The notes below the pieces were generated by a model. That model ran no database searches. It was not told where the DNA came from and saw only the letters and a program-made list of their open reading frames with translations. The position numbers were made by a program, and so were the translations under genes. DNA of 64,000 nucleotides from Lojkania enalia. Taxonomy: Eukaryota > Ascomycota > Dothideomycetes > Pleosporales. The stretch covers positions 62,001 to 126,000 of the forward strand of contig ML986617.1 in assembly GCA_010094045.1 (NCBI GenBank), given 5' to 3'. Positions 1 to 11,200 of this stretch are shown here, piece after piece. Positions within the stretch are counted from its first letter, which is position 1. Each line of letters opens with the position of its first letter.

Positions 1-1256
1 TCGCGGGAAACATCGCACTCATTTCTCGTGGTACTTGCGAGTTCGGATTAAAATCTGCCCTAGCTGGTGTGGCTGGTGCTGTGGGAGCAATCATTTACAA
101 TAACATACCAGGCATAATCCAAGGTAAGAAATCGCATTTAATAAAAAAAAAAAGGAAAAGGAAAAGGAAAAGGAAATAATATCCTTTCTGATACCAAAAA
201 AACAAACTTTGATACATTACCCTACCCTTAGTATTCCATCCAAAGCATCTGCTAACTTCGACCTCAATCTTTAGGCACCCTAGGTGCACCGCCTCGTAGG
301 TTTTGATCGTAACTCAAAGGTAATAGTGTCGGCATACTGACTAAACATTAGGCCCCGAGGGAGATTATGTTCCAACATTGAGCATTAGCCAGGAGGATGG
401 ACTTGCACTTGTCGAACAGATTACGGGCGGTGCAACAGTGACGGGATCTCTAGACATTGCTACCACCATCGAAACATTCTACACGAACAACGTCATTGCA
501 ACTACCAACCACGGTAAGGTTGAGACCACTCTCGCACTAGGCGCCCACACCGACTCCGTTGCTGCGGGTCCCGGTATCAATGATGATGGCTCTGGCACAA
601 TTGGCATTCTTGAAGTCGCAAAGCAGCTTGCCAAATACAAAGTCAAGAATGCAGTAACCTTCGGCTTCTGGAGCGGTGAGGAAGAAGGTTTACTAGGCTC
701 GACATACTGGGTCGAACACCTTTCTCCCACCGAGCTCGCAAATATCAGGGCATACCTCAACTTCGACATGATTGCTTCTCCAAACTACATCCACGCCATC
801 TACGATGGTGATGGCTCCGCCTTCAATGAGACAGGCCCCGCTGGAAGCGCCGAGATCGAGCACTTCTTTGAAAAGTATTTTTCGTCGAACGGTGAGAACT
901 TCACAGCCACTGCGTTCGATGGTCGATCTGATTATCTCGCCTTCATTGAGAACGGCATCCCTGCCGGTGGCACCTTCACTGGCGCCGAGCAGATCAAGAC
1001 ACCGGAAGAGGAGGCCATGTTTGGAGGTACGGCTGGCGAAGCCACTGATCCCAACTACCACGGTGCTGGAGATACAGTTGATAACTTGAACTTTGATGCC
1101 TTTGAACTGCACGCCAAGGGAATTGCGGCTGCAGTTGCGAAGTATGCTACGAGTTTTGAAAGTCTGCCGCCGAAGGACTTGGAGAAGAGGGGTTTGGCAG
1201 CACCCTTGGGTAGGAGCCGGATGAGGCGTAGGAAGGGACTGAAGCCTCTTCAGTAA
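1..1256 (+). CDS. Secreted M28 family aminopeptidase (LAP2/aminopeptidase Y type), 5' end missing
   Basis: A zinc exopeptidase that releases N-terminal residues from peptides, normally secreted or vacuolar. The gene is already open at base 1. Exons are <1-123, 275-295 (only 21 nt) and 352-1256. The introns 124-274 and 296-351 have clean GT..AG ends and join in frame. The first exon encodes the end of a protease-associated (PA) domain (ISRGTCEFGLK). The catalytic M28 domain follows, with all expected metal and catalytic motifs visible: GAHTDSV (His ligand), GINDDGSG (bridging Asp), WSGEEEGLLGS (general base and ligand Glu), FDMIASPN (Asp) and YHGAGDTVDN (His). The signal peptide and start lie outside the window. 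After the usual domain end there is an Arg/Lys-rich tail of about 28 residues (LGRSRMRRRKG) whose role I cannot assign. The family call is secure; the exact subfamily is inferred. Confidence 0.93.
141..177. repeat. A-rich (AAAAGG)n tract inside aminopeptidase intron 1
   Basis: A run of A followed by four AAAAGG-like units makes up much of the first intron of the aminopeptidase gene. It is simple-sequence DNA with no coding content. Confidence 0.8.
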
Positions 1257-2641
1257 ATCGCGACAAAAATAGTAAGGATCATGTAGCGGAAGTTGTGTTC
1301 ACGGCTGATATGAGCAAATGTGAAATGAAATCTTTATATTGTGCAAGTCTTTATTGTTTCATATATTGTCAAGTCCCGTCGTTCCCTGAAGGTTTCATAA
1401 GAATTAATAGGCTTTTTCAAGGCATAATACATAAGAGTGGTTATCATCAATGTGTGTTATTATGTGATATCCCATATCCACGCTACACATATTCATATCG
1501 AGGTCAGACCGGCTATCGATGGACTATTGACAAGACATCTTCACTCGCCCTAAAATCTATCTATGCCCTATTTGCTTAAGTGGAGTATCTACTCCTGCTA
1601 GTTTGCTATATGTTGGATTTGCTTGCAAACTTACCACCATAATACTCTAAATCCCCCACCCTTCCAGAGAATCTCCGGAACCGTATTTAGGCGGAATTAC
1701 CTTCTCATATCGCGCGTTTGAGAAATAGTGGGTTATTTTTCTGTAGTATTGAGCTTATCGAGTTGCTTCTTTTTACAGGGAGAGAATTTCTTCTTGCTCC
1801 CGAAGGATTATTTAACAGGGACATGATTTACAGCGGATATTGATCATACAGTTGTTCGAGGGCGGGCTGAATAAATAGGAGGCCCGGTCGGCCTCATGGA
1901 TCCTTTCTATTAGTACCTTAGATAGTTTATTCAACTATAATTTATAGGGCATGGTTTAGACAAGCTTTTTACAATTTCCAATAACCGAATTAATAGTAGA
2001 AATAATACAGACCTCTGTATATGTACTTTTTAGAAGCATAGCGTTGAATTACTCTTTTAATAAGCTAGTAAGCCCATAGTCTCCGGGTGTGAGTTTTGCC
2101 ACTCCCCTAACAATCGTGAACCACTTTAAACTAATGACTAGCTGCTAAAAGTTTGGGATCGACTAGTCGCAATAGTATATCGAGAGCTTATACAAGTGGG
2201 GTGTTGACAAAGATACGGGTAATATTGTGACTCGTGCGAACTGATACCATATTGCTAGTACGGTACTATTGCGCTGGGCAGACAGCTCCACAACTCCACA
2301 ACTCCCGCAGGTCAGCTTCCTGCTTAGTCGGTCCGGCTTCAATCATAGGATAGGAACAAGAGATAGTCCCTCTAAGTTTTATTACTACGCTAGCTCGTAT
2401 CGCCTATTATTTGAGATGTCACTTAAATCTCTTTGTCTTAAATAGGTGAATGCCGAGGTCTGCTAAGCTGGGCTCGTATATCTAACAAGCTCACCCCCTC
2501 AGCTCTTCCCCTCACATACCGTAGCATCGGGGCTGTCGGATCCGCATCACAGCTACAAAACTTATGTACCTCATCAAGGATTGCCCTCGATATTCTTGAG
2601 CGCCGTTGACGTTGAGCAATCACCACAGTGACCAAATCATC
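1257..2641. other. Intergenic, no gene seen
   Basis: This is the 3' flank of the aminopeptidase and the promoter side of the short-chain dehydrogenase. The stretch 1900-2080 is strongly AT-rich with many TA steps. No open frame shows recognisable motifs on either strand. No RNA gene or terminal repeat was seen. Confidence 0.6.
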
Positions 2642-3828
2642 ATGTCTGCGACTGCTCAGCGACTCTCGAATCTGATCTCGCTCTCCTTTTCCCACATCGC
2701 GCTCAATCCCGTCCTCTCAGGAGCACTACTTTGGGTACTTACCAAAGGCCCAACTCAGGTCCGCGCGCGCCTTGCAAGTCGTTTCGCTGCCCTTCGCGAC
2801 TCAGGGCGACTTGAGCAGATTACTAAAGCTTTGAGATTGCTTTTGGCGCTCGGATTACTACGCAATGTTAATGGTTATCTAAATAAGATCGCGCTGAACG
2901 CATGGAGACTAAAGCCATTAATTGGGGAGAAGAAGAAGTGGAATTGGAGTGAAGAGATCGCGGTTGTCACGGGCGGATGTAGCGGAATTGGAGAGTTGAT
3001 AGTTCGCGGTCTGGTGAAGAAGGGTTTGAGGGTCGCAATTCTCGATATCCAAGAATTGCCGCCGGAGCTCCAGGGCTGTATGAGCATCTCATCAATGCAT
3101 TGAAGCTTGCACACTGACAATTGTTCTAGACGCAAATATTAAGTTCTTCGCATGCGACATCACTGATCCCACCGCAGTCAACACAACCGCTGAGCGCATC
3201 CGCGCGATGATGGGCTCGCCATCAATTCTAGTGAATAATGCGGGCATTGCGCAAGCTCATACTATACTCGATACCTCGGACGAATGGTTGCGAAAGATAT
3301 TCGATATCAATCTGCTTTCCAACTTTACAACTGTCAAGGCGTTCTTGCCAGACATGATTGCGAAGAACAAAGGCCACATAGTGTCTGTAGCGAGTGCATC
3401 TAGCTATCTCGGTATTGCAGGGATGGTTGATTACACTGCTACCAAGGCTGGAGTGTTGTCCTTCCATGAAGGTACACCATCTCCCCGCTTTTCTGCCATC
3501 TGGGCAATTCACTGATGGACATGCAGGTCTCAACCAAGAACTCAAGCACCGCTACAATGCCCGAGGTGTTCTCACTACCTCTGTTCACCCGAGCTGGGTT
3601 CGCACACCTCTGATTCAAACTTGGGAGAAAGCACTAAAAGCTACCGGAAACGCTCTCATCGAGCCACAGGACGTTGCCGATGTAATCGTAAAGCAGATTA
3701 TCAGTGCTTCAGGTGGCCAGATCTTCGTACCGCATACCTTAAGTAAGGTTGCCCTCTTGAGAGGGCTACCACACTGGCTGCAAGAACTCCTACGCGATGG
3801 AACCAGCAAGGCTGTGCTACGGCAGTAG
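2642..3828 (+). CDS. Short-chain dehydrogenase/reductase (retinol dehydrogenase-like, SDR16C-type)
   Basis: A 359-residue NAD(P)-dependent oxidoreductase. Exons are 2642-3077, 3130-3471 and 3527-3828, with introns of 52 and 55 bp. The Rossmann nucleotide motif TGGCSGIG lies near residue 110, NNAG near 181, the catalytic Ser in SVASASS near 230 and the catalytic YTATK near 246. A non-catalytic N-terminal region of about 90 residues holds two hydrophobic stretches, which suggests a membrane-anchored enzyme of the endoplasmic reticulum or lipid-droplet type. The ATG at 2642 (MSATAQRL) is preferred over an in-frame ATG at 2606 because of its better family-like start, but 2606 is possible. The substrate is unknown; members act on retinoids, sterols or other hydrophobic alcohols. 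It stands alone, with no cluster around it. Confidence 0.92.
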
Positions 3829-4301
3829 AGCACGGAAAAGCACATCAAAGGGGTAATTGAGTAATTGTTCTCTGGTAAGTATTAGTATGGCTGCGCATTT
3901 TAGCGCCTCAAAAATCTCTTTTAGTCAAGTTGCATGGACAGATGTGCCTTCAGGGAAGCAGCATGGAGTCTCGGAAGGACCTGTTTAGCGAGGGAAAAGT
4001 TGGTTGCAAACAATATAACAAACGTACATGACTCTTCCAATAGTAGTATTCTGCGCAAATAGCGCTGGAGAGCGCGGTTTTGTAAAAAGCAATATCCAAT
4101 TAAAACAGGAAGCTCGTGAAACGACAGTTACCCGCCTAAATTGGGTAGTAAGTAGAAGCGTGGAAAATGGCGCATGCAAGTAAGGCAGGGCGAAGTTGCC
4201 TGTTTGGGCAGGTTCAATGACATCCGTGGAAACTCGCATGCGGGTTCCCGCTAGCCAAGGATCACACATCGGATAAACGGACGGCCCGCGACGCGTGGTG
4301 G

Positions 4302-5483
4302 ATGAATCACGACGCGTTAGCCGCGTTTGTCCATTCCATCATTCCAGTGAACGAGGAATCACTAGTCCACAAGACAGTAACAATCCGGCATACTTCGGAA
4401 GAGATGGCATACGACACCGACGACGTCCAGATGGCCGCCCAGGAACTCGAACAAGAAACTCCGCCATCGGACGTGTTCATGGCGCCCTCCGTATACAAGC
4501 CCGAAACCCTTGCGGGCAAATCATACTCGCATTTCTCCTCGATCCCAACACAAATTTCGGACGACATGTCGAAGGAATGCGTCCTGGGCGTGGATGAAGC
4601 AGGAAGAGGTCCTGTACTAGGTAACCACCACAGTCCGCTATGCCCCTCCCCCAACTCATGGCGGATAGGTCCTATGGTCTACGCTCTGTTCTATCTGCCA
4701 ATAGAACTACACCAGTCTTTGCTTGCTAAGACGCACCATTTCGACGACTCCAAGGTCCTCACTCCCGAAGTTCGCTCCAACCTAATGCGCAAACTCTGCA
4801 TGGAGGACTCGGACTTGTATATCTCCTGCGGTTGGGCGACACGGTTGCTCTCAGCCCGCGATATTTCTGCGCACATGCTAGCGCCTGCACAATACAACCT
4901 CAATGCTCAAGCAATGGACGCCACAATCTCACTGATCAAGGGGGTTTTGGCGAAAGGGGTGAACGTAAAGGAAATCTATATCGACACCATTGGCAAGCCC
5001 GAAGTCTACCAGAAGAAGCTCGAGCGGATTTGGCCCACTATCCGAATCACGGTCGCTAAGAAGGCCGACAGCTTGTACCCCGTGGTCAGTGCCGCGTCGG
5101 TATGCGCCAAAGTTACACGAGATGCGGCCCTCGATGTGTGCTATGAACCATATCTAGGCGCAGTAGCGAGCGGAGAGCAAGATAACGAGAAACGGACGGT
5201 GGCATGGGGGTCCGGCTACCCTTCAGACGCTCGTACATCCACATGGCTCAAACAAAACATGGACCCCGTGTTTGGCTGGGGCACCGAGTGTCGGTTTTCC
5301 TGGGGAACTGCCAAAGAACTATTGGAGGGGAAGAATGCTGACATGAAAGTCGATTGGCCGGTTGACGATGACGGGAATGACTTGCGCATGACGGACTTCT
5401 TCGCTTCGAAAGGCGATGGTGGCGGCGACGGGCTGGTAGATTGGTTTGGGAAGCGCGTAACGGAGGAGATGGAGGTCTTCTAG
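4302..5483 (+). CDS. RNASEH2A: Ribonuclease H2 catalytic subunit A
   Basis: Cleaves the RNA strand of RNA-DNA hybrids and nicks 5' of single ribonucleotides in DNA, starting ribonucleotide excision repair in the nucleus. Exons are 4302-4620 and 4669-5483 (377 residues after splicing). The type II RNase H active-site block DEAGRGPVLG is at residues 98-107, DDSKVL near 132, and the conserved KADSLYPVVSAAS..AKVTRD near 240-260, followed by SGYPSD. The spliced product restores the family sequence GPVLGPMVYA. The 48-bp intron 4621-4668 is a multiple of three and has no stop, so a naive reading frame runs through it. An N-terminal extension of about 90 residues before the catalytic core is longer than in many homologues, and a later in-frame ATG (4405) could also serve as the start. 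Partners B and C are not in the window. Confidence 0.95.
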   Translation: MNHDALAAFVHSIIPVNEESLVHKTVTIRHTSEEMAYDTDDVQMAAQELEQETPPSDVFMAPSVYKPETLAGKSYSHFSSIPTQISDDMSKECVLGVDEAGRGPVLGNHHSPLCPSPNSWRIGPMVYALFYLPIELHQSLLAKTHHFDDSKVLTPEVRSNLMRKLCMEDSDLYISCGWATRLLSARDISAHMLAPAQYNLNAQAMDATISLIKGVLAKGVNVKEIYIDTIGKPEVYQKKLERIWPTIRITVAKKADSLYPVVSAASVCAKVTRDAALDVCYEPYLGAVASGEQDNEKRTVAWGSGYPSDARTSTWLKQNMDPVFGWGTECRFSWGTAKELLEGKNADMKVDWPVDDDGNDLRMTDFFASKGDGGGDGLVDWFGKRVTEEMEVF

Positions 5484-6236
5484 AGGAAAAAGAAAACGAA
5501 GAGCGCCTATCTGCTGTGCGAAGCCTACGCACGAGAGCGGGAACTTGGACTGGCAAATGCGGCATCAGAAAGCAGAAAGCCTGCAAGGCATAGAACCCGA
5601 CAGCTGCGCATTATTGTGCGGAGAAAAACAATTACTGGGGTGTGGTGAGATTATGGACAGCGGAATCCGACACTAACGTTCCGAGGCTGCGTTGGTCCCC
5701 GCTGACCATGTCCGAAGCGCGTATCGCCCGCCGTAGCCACATGGACCACCAACACTCATCCTTCCTCAGATCTAGGAGCTCGCGAGGCGAAGCTACGGGG
5801 GCCTGGAGAATCCTTTAGAATTAGCGACGCCACAATCCTATCATGACGTGTATAACACGTTGCAATTCCCCCCTTAATACCCTTTTTATTCTTGCCTGCC
5901 CCAACCTCGCTAGTTGTCGCAGCACGTGCAAACGCATTCACCGTTTGGTTTTCTCCATACTGCATGACCGTGCAGGCATACGATAGTTTCACAAGTCCGT
6001 TGCGGCCTCAAGCTAGCCGACAGGATAGCTGTGCACGTTTCGTTCTGCTTAGCAATCCCTTCCGTGGGCTTCGCTCTTTTCACTTGTCATCCTATGTCAT
6101 CTACTAATCACCCTGGCCACAATTCGAGCATTTCGCCATAATTTTAAATGTGCCTACTTTTACGGCTCCCAACCCTTTCCAACCGATTCCAATATCTAGG
6201 AGGACCTGTTCCGCGATATAGTCCACATACTCTGCA
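5484..6236. other. Intergenic, no gene seen
   Basis: This is the 3' flank of RNase H2A and presumed promoter of the next reading frame. An overlapping frame at 6148-6378 (76 codons, ending GLDYVDWDPVQRFDNI) could be part of a first exon of the downstream gene, but no splice model could be confirmed. No RNA gene was recognised. Confidence 0.5.
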
Positions 6237-7508
6237 ATGTGTATCATCCTTCCTGTCGATCATTTACCCTGCACACATACTGTTGCCATCTTCCAGCATT
6301 GCGTTGACGCTCCGAGGTCTAGACTACGTGGACTGGGACCCTGTTCAAAGGTTCGACAACATTCGCGCCCAATCATAACGAGGAAATTGTGTATCAATTG
6401 CGGCGGTCCTAGGTACTTTGCGCGAAGAGGCGGGATTGCTGAAAGGGGTGTAAGCGGTTTACAACTAAGAAAACGAGGGGGGAGCGATCCAAATGATTCA
6501 GGTTACCACAGCGATATAATAGAAGAAGAGGAAGAAGAAGATATTGCTAGTGAAACGACCGACTCTGCGATATCCCCTCGAGCATCAGTTGCCCGAACGT
6601 CATGGAAGCCGTTGCATAGACACAACTATAGCACCGATTCCTTTTTTCCGGATCCACATCGGCTCTCTCTATTGGCAAAGAGGTCATCCTGGAAACCAAA
6701 TCTGAAGCATGAACTCAGTAGAGTGCACTCTGGTACATTCTACCGCCCAGAATCAACTGCGTCTGAGAAGTCGTTAGGGTCCCAATTTGAGGACGCTATT
6801 GGGCGTGCCAGGAAATCTCAGTGGCCGCTATTAGACACCTCAGATGCCCTCATACGACCTGGGCTTACCAAGAGGAAGAACTCATCACTCCTTCATCCAA
6901 GTCGACCGGATTCCCAAAGCGATTCGGATTGTACAATTCGGCAGGAATCTATTTATGAAGAGGATTCTATAGATCGCTTTGAAATGCCTGCGCAACTAGA
7001 GCATGGACAGAAAAACTATTCAACGCTGCTCCATCCGTCATCAGCAGAGGTATCCGACCTCGAATCCGGACCCGAGCAAGGACCCGAGTCGGGGCTGCGG
7101 AAAGGCTCAACGCTCCTACACCCGTCGTCGCCTGAGTCGCCTGCCAGATCCCTCCTAGAAATTGGAAACGCGTTTCATTCTCCCCTAATACCATCGCACT
7201 CATCTTCATCCTCAACATCAACCATCATATCCACGGCATCAACGCCAGACACTCTTCTGACTATCCCCTCGCCGAACAACATGCCAACGTTCGGGCGCTC
7301 CAATTCCGTGAGGACCAACTTTACGAAAATATGGAAAGACGAAGAGGAAGAAGAGTATCTCTGGCCGTCTGATCAAGATGCAGAAATACGGTCCTGTAAC
7401 GGTGCCGATGAGTCGGTCAAAGCAGAAGTAGCCACTGCGAAGACAGCGAAGTTAGCGCGGGCGAGCACAGTGCAGGTTCACGTTCGTGGTCTATCGGTAT
7501 CGATCTAG
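6237..7508 (+). CDS. Hypothetical Ser-rich acidic protein with LLHPS repeats
   Basis: A continuous 423-codon frame that I do not recognise. It is mostly low-complexity and probably disordered. It has an acidic run (IIEEEEEED) near residue 95, two SSWKP/TSWKP motifs, and three copies of the motif [ST]LLHPS followed by an Asp/Glu-Ser-rich stretch (near nt 6886, 7021 and 7108). A Ser/Thr-rich block (SHSSSSSTSTIISTAST) lies near residue 325. No catalytic domain, signal peptide or membrane segment is visible. The first 50 residues look non-native (Cys/His-rich, no domain), so the true start may be further downstream or on an upstream exon. The length of the frame and the repeated protein motif with diverged codons argue that it is translated. 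The function is unknown. Confidence 0.5.
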   Translation: MCIILPVDHLPCTHTVAIFQHCVDAPRSRLRGLGPCSKVRQHSRPIITRKLCINCGGPRYFARRGGIAERGVSGLQLRKRGGSDPNDSGYHSDIIEEEEEEDIASETTDSAISPRASVARTSWKPLHRHNYSTDSFFPDPHRLSLLAKRSSWKPNLKHELSRVHSGTFYRPESTASEKSLGSQFEDAIGRARKSQWPLLDTSDALIRPGLTKRKNSSLLHPSRPDSQSDSDCTIRQESIYEEDSIDRFEMPAQLEHGQKNYSTLLHPSSAEVSDLESGPEQGPESGLRKGSTLLHPSSPESPARSLLEIGNAFHSPLIPSHSSSSSTSTIISTASTPDTLLTIPSPNNMPTFGRSNSVRTNFTKIWKDEEEEEYLWPSDQDAEIRSCNGADESVKAEVATAKTAKLARASTVQVHVRGLSVSI

Positions 7509-9939
7509 TGCATTTGCGCCCTTCAGGGAACCGCAGTATCTGCGCTTGCTATCTGTTCTGGTATTAAGCGTAGCGAGCTGAATGCAAAACGACCGACTAT
7601 TTTGGAGCACGCTGCAAGGCCGCACTTGACGATTCGTAGCCGTCTCTTTCTTCCTACTTCGTCACCACCATTTGCAGTTATGCCTACATACCCCTGCAGC
7701 GCAATATGCATTAGCCATAGCATGTAGAATCGTTCACGTCGTTAGCTCCTCAATCCTTCCGCTTGTGCGGGGCTGTGGTTGGCCGTTTCGGCGACCGTGG
7801 GATACGGGGGGATGCAGGCCGTCGGGTGCTTGGCAACGCCTTTTTTTTTCTGACCTCTCACCTACATTATCATTTACATGTTCGTTTCATGTTTATCATG
7901 TGTATCTATCTAGTCTAGACTCGTGCGACTGGGAACCTCGCTTAGCATGGCGTTCTGGGGGCCCTTTTTTTTTTTTTTTTATTTACGGTATTGGAAGTTT
8001 TGCTAAGTTGGACGCTGCTGTTTATATGCTGTATATACTTGGAGGATGAGTTTTTTGGTTGGTGTATATATGTATTGCGAGTATGTGGGACGTTTTGGGA
8101 GGACGTTTGATACCCCCGTTTGGAAAGAGGTTGAAATTCAATTCCTTGCTGCATTGAGTCTTACCTTCGTAGTAGAGCACGTGAGTGGGTGAGTTGCAAG
8201 GGCATAAATGCCCGATTGGAGGGTTTGTCCGTACTCACTTTACTATTTGGTTGGAGGCGGTTTATCGTTACTCGATTGAGGAATCTAGTAGATGTGATGC
8301 TGAATCCCATTTGTTAGCCGAGCTCACCTGACACCTCTACCGCCTTGTAGGTATACATGAGGAACTAGAGTCCGGTGCATGCGCGTCCAGTTGTTCGACG
8401 GACTTTTTTTTTTTTTTTTGAGATGCCGGGATAGTACATCCTGGAGATATGGAATCCTCATCGCCCAACACGGTCTCTGGGGAACATTCATGGTAGTTAA
8501 TACAATCCGAAAGGAGATGGGTTTTCGGTCTTCCCGCTCTAGGTCCTCGCGCTCTAGGCCCTCGGAAGCACCGACGTTTTATGTGCTAGCAGGATGGCGT
8601 GGTCCGCGTTTCTGGGAAGTGGGATCATGGAAGCTTTGCCAGTGCTCGAACTTGCGCGAGCGCGGTGTGTATAAAGGATTTTCGGGTAAAGGTAGAACAA
8701 CGCCTTCGAATGATAGATAGTTGTGAGGTTGAATAGAGTTCTCATCTAGTGCTCTTCCCATGAGCCTGCTGGCCATGGAACTGTTCGCTCACTACCCGAT
8801 TCCGCGAAACTAGGCAACCTGCGCTCGCAAATGAAGCAAAAAGGATCATGGGTGTACGATAAAGTTGGCCTCCTATGATAACTCCAGCAGAATATTTGCA
8901 AGGGTTGGATAGGGAGTACGTGAACGACCCACGAGTCCGGATTTTCGGTCGGTCTGCAGGATTGCAGTTGCTTTATCGCCGTCGCAATTGCATTGCATTC
9001 ACGCCTAGGTAAGCTCACATTAGCAGGTTATTGAATCGCCAAAATCAAATAACAACTCGACTCGTCAAATCATTCACTGTCGCCCTCGGACGTGAAACCA
9101 GGAAGGGCTGCAAAGCGTCCCATTTTGGTGGAAGTTGTGATTTCATGGCTGTAGTTTGCAAAGGGTAAGTGTAGATGTGTTGTTTGTCTATGGTACCCTT
9201 CGCAGCTCTGAGCTACTCTAATTAGCCAGTTATCCAGCTATATAGCCGGTACAACAAGAACTTTTTCCTTTCGGGCCTCACCATAAAATTGCGTTCAGGC
9301 GTGAGCAGAATGAATCGGTTGTTAAGATAGAAATGCTGTACCTAACATTAACCCTGGGCCCCGCTACTTATTGTACGAGTCCAAAATTTTTATTTATTAT
9401 TTTTTTTTGGATGTACTGACCTAGTTACTTTGAATATTTGACAATATCATGGTATCTGGCTTTGCTACGTATATGATGCCTCACATTTCCCTTCTACGGG
9501 AAATGTACTTTCCTAGGATCCTTGACGTACCATCTATGGTTCTTAGCCATCACTCCCCTACAATCTTTGTACTCTTCCCAAACCTAGAACAAAATCCCAC
9601 CTGGCGTCTAAATAAATCTCAAACGAGTATATATAGAAGAGGATATTCAGGCATCGCTGAAGGGGAGACAAGCCCACTTCATCCTTGTCAAGGTAGTGGC
9701 AACTGTAACTACACTCCTGAACAGGCTACTTATCTAGATTCCCTCCTGCTTTGAAGGCGAAAATAAATTTCTAAATGATCTCTCGAAAGGATCTAGGATC
9801 TTCCATGATAATGCCAACCGGGTCCTTTACAAGATGGTATTGCTTGGCCGGTGCCTCGAGAATTTCGCTTCTCTATCATTCGTACGTTATTAGATTGACC
9901 AGAGTAAGCAGCGGGTATCTAGCATCCTTCAATCCACGT
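7509..9939. other. Intergenic with poly-T tracts, no gene seen
   Basis: About 2.4 kb with homopolymer T runs at 7841-7849, 7965-7980 and 8403-8419. Short frames occur on both strands, but none shows a domain, splice continuity or compositional bias of coding DNA. No tRNA-like A/B boxes were seen. Confidence 0.55.
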
Positions 9940-11200
9940 CCCGGAGGGCTACACTCGTTTCATAAAGCCCTGCTCGACCTACTGCTACACCGAGAATTTC
10001 GACGAAAGCTTCATTCGGAAATGTCTGCCCTGGACGCAGCCTTATCTATACTTGCTCGACTAGACGCACGAGGTAGCGCAAGCCCTCATCCTCCGGAGCT
10101 GCCAGATCGTAGACCTGGTGTACGGCATTTTGACAGCGGTATTACTGCAGATGCTATCGGGATTAAAAGATGCTGGTCTAGATGTGTTCCATTCGGGCGC
10201 GACATATCACTCCTTAGTGTACTCGCTCTACACGTTAATCGGTCACGACCCCTTCAACCCTTTCCTACGCCACGATCATAATTGTTATCCCGAAAGCTCG
10301 ATATGCTGCCACACTTCTTCCCGCAACTGGCCAACGTCACGAAACTCACTATTTCCGTGGCCAACATCTCGCTACTACTACACCCTTTCTACCAGCTGGT
10401 TACCCTGGAATACTACTTGCGCGATGGAAGGATGGCCCGGTCTAACATGCCCGAGATGCTCGCCCACCTGCATCCCCTCCTGCACTCCCTCAAGCACTTG
10501 CCTTGGCTCATGTTCAGCTGTTCATACACTGAGCTAGCCCACCGCAATTTCTTCAATTGGATCCCCAGCATGCTGAACGCACTGCAAAGACTCTACATCA
10601 AGATCGCAGACATCCGCATCACGACCTGCGCATTTAGCCCCCTCAATCTGCTGCCCGGGGCTCTCGAAGCGCTGAAGCTCGATTTCCAGGCTGAAGATGA
10701 TGGGGGAAATGGATCAGTATTGACAAATATAGAACCTGTAGGATCGCCGCGGCGCTTCAGGGTCTTGAGGAAACTAGAGATTGTGCAGCAGACGCTGATT
10801 CAGAGAGGCTACGGTGGCGATGGGCATCCGGCCGCTGTGCTGCTTTCTGGTATCTAACATCTCAACATCATCGGCCCCGGTCGTAAAGCGCTAGACTGGC
10901 TAGCCGATCAATAGGCTGAGGACTTCATTCACTCATTCACGGTGCTTCGCTACATTAAGTTGCGTTGTTGCTAGCCGCTACCAAAATTCGTCGTTGATGT
11001 TATCGATTGTCAGGCCCTTCGAAGGCTAAAGGAAAGGGGTGTCAAAGTAGAAGTTAGAGGCTGCGAGGTGGAGAAGCGGAAAATTGCTAGATATGAGCCG
11101 TTGCTGCCGGAACTTGTAAGGGTTTGTGAGGGGGAAGCGGTTTGGATAGAGTATTATAGCTGTGTGGCGTGTCCGGGGGGAGTGTTGTGTTGGTCTTGCT
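9940..11200 (+). pseudogene. Decayed F-box/leucine-rich-repeat-like gene
   Basis: Protein-like sequence runs through this region but is broken. The frame opening at 9775 gives helical, Leu-rich sequence (FHKALLDLLLHREFRRKL) up to about 10080. The continuation (LVYGILTAVLLQMLSGL) is in another frame up to about 10270. From 10282 the first frame resumes with Leu-rich periodic text (PQLANVTKLTISV, LRKLEIVQQTLI). That frame then meets TAA at 10855, TAG at 10912 and TAG at 10972, while protein-like sequence clearly continues to about 11200 (FVVDVIDCQALRRLKERGV). The pattern resembles the large fungal family of F-box-associated leucine-rich proteins, although no clean F-box is visible. Two frame changes and three stops indicate a pseudogene. 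Introns could explain a frame change but not easily all the stops. The family call is tentative. Confidence 0.6.
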
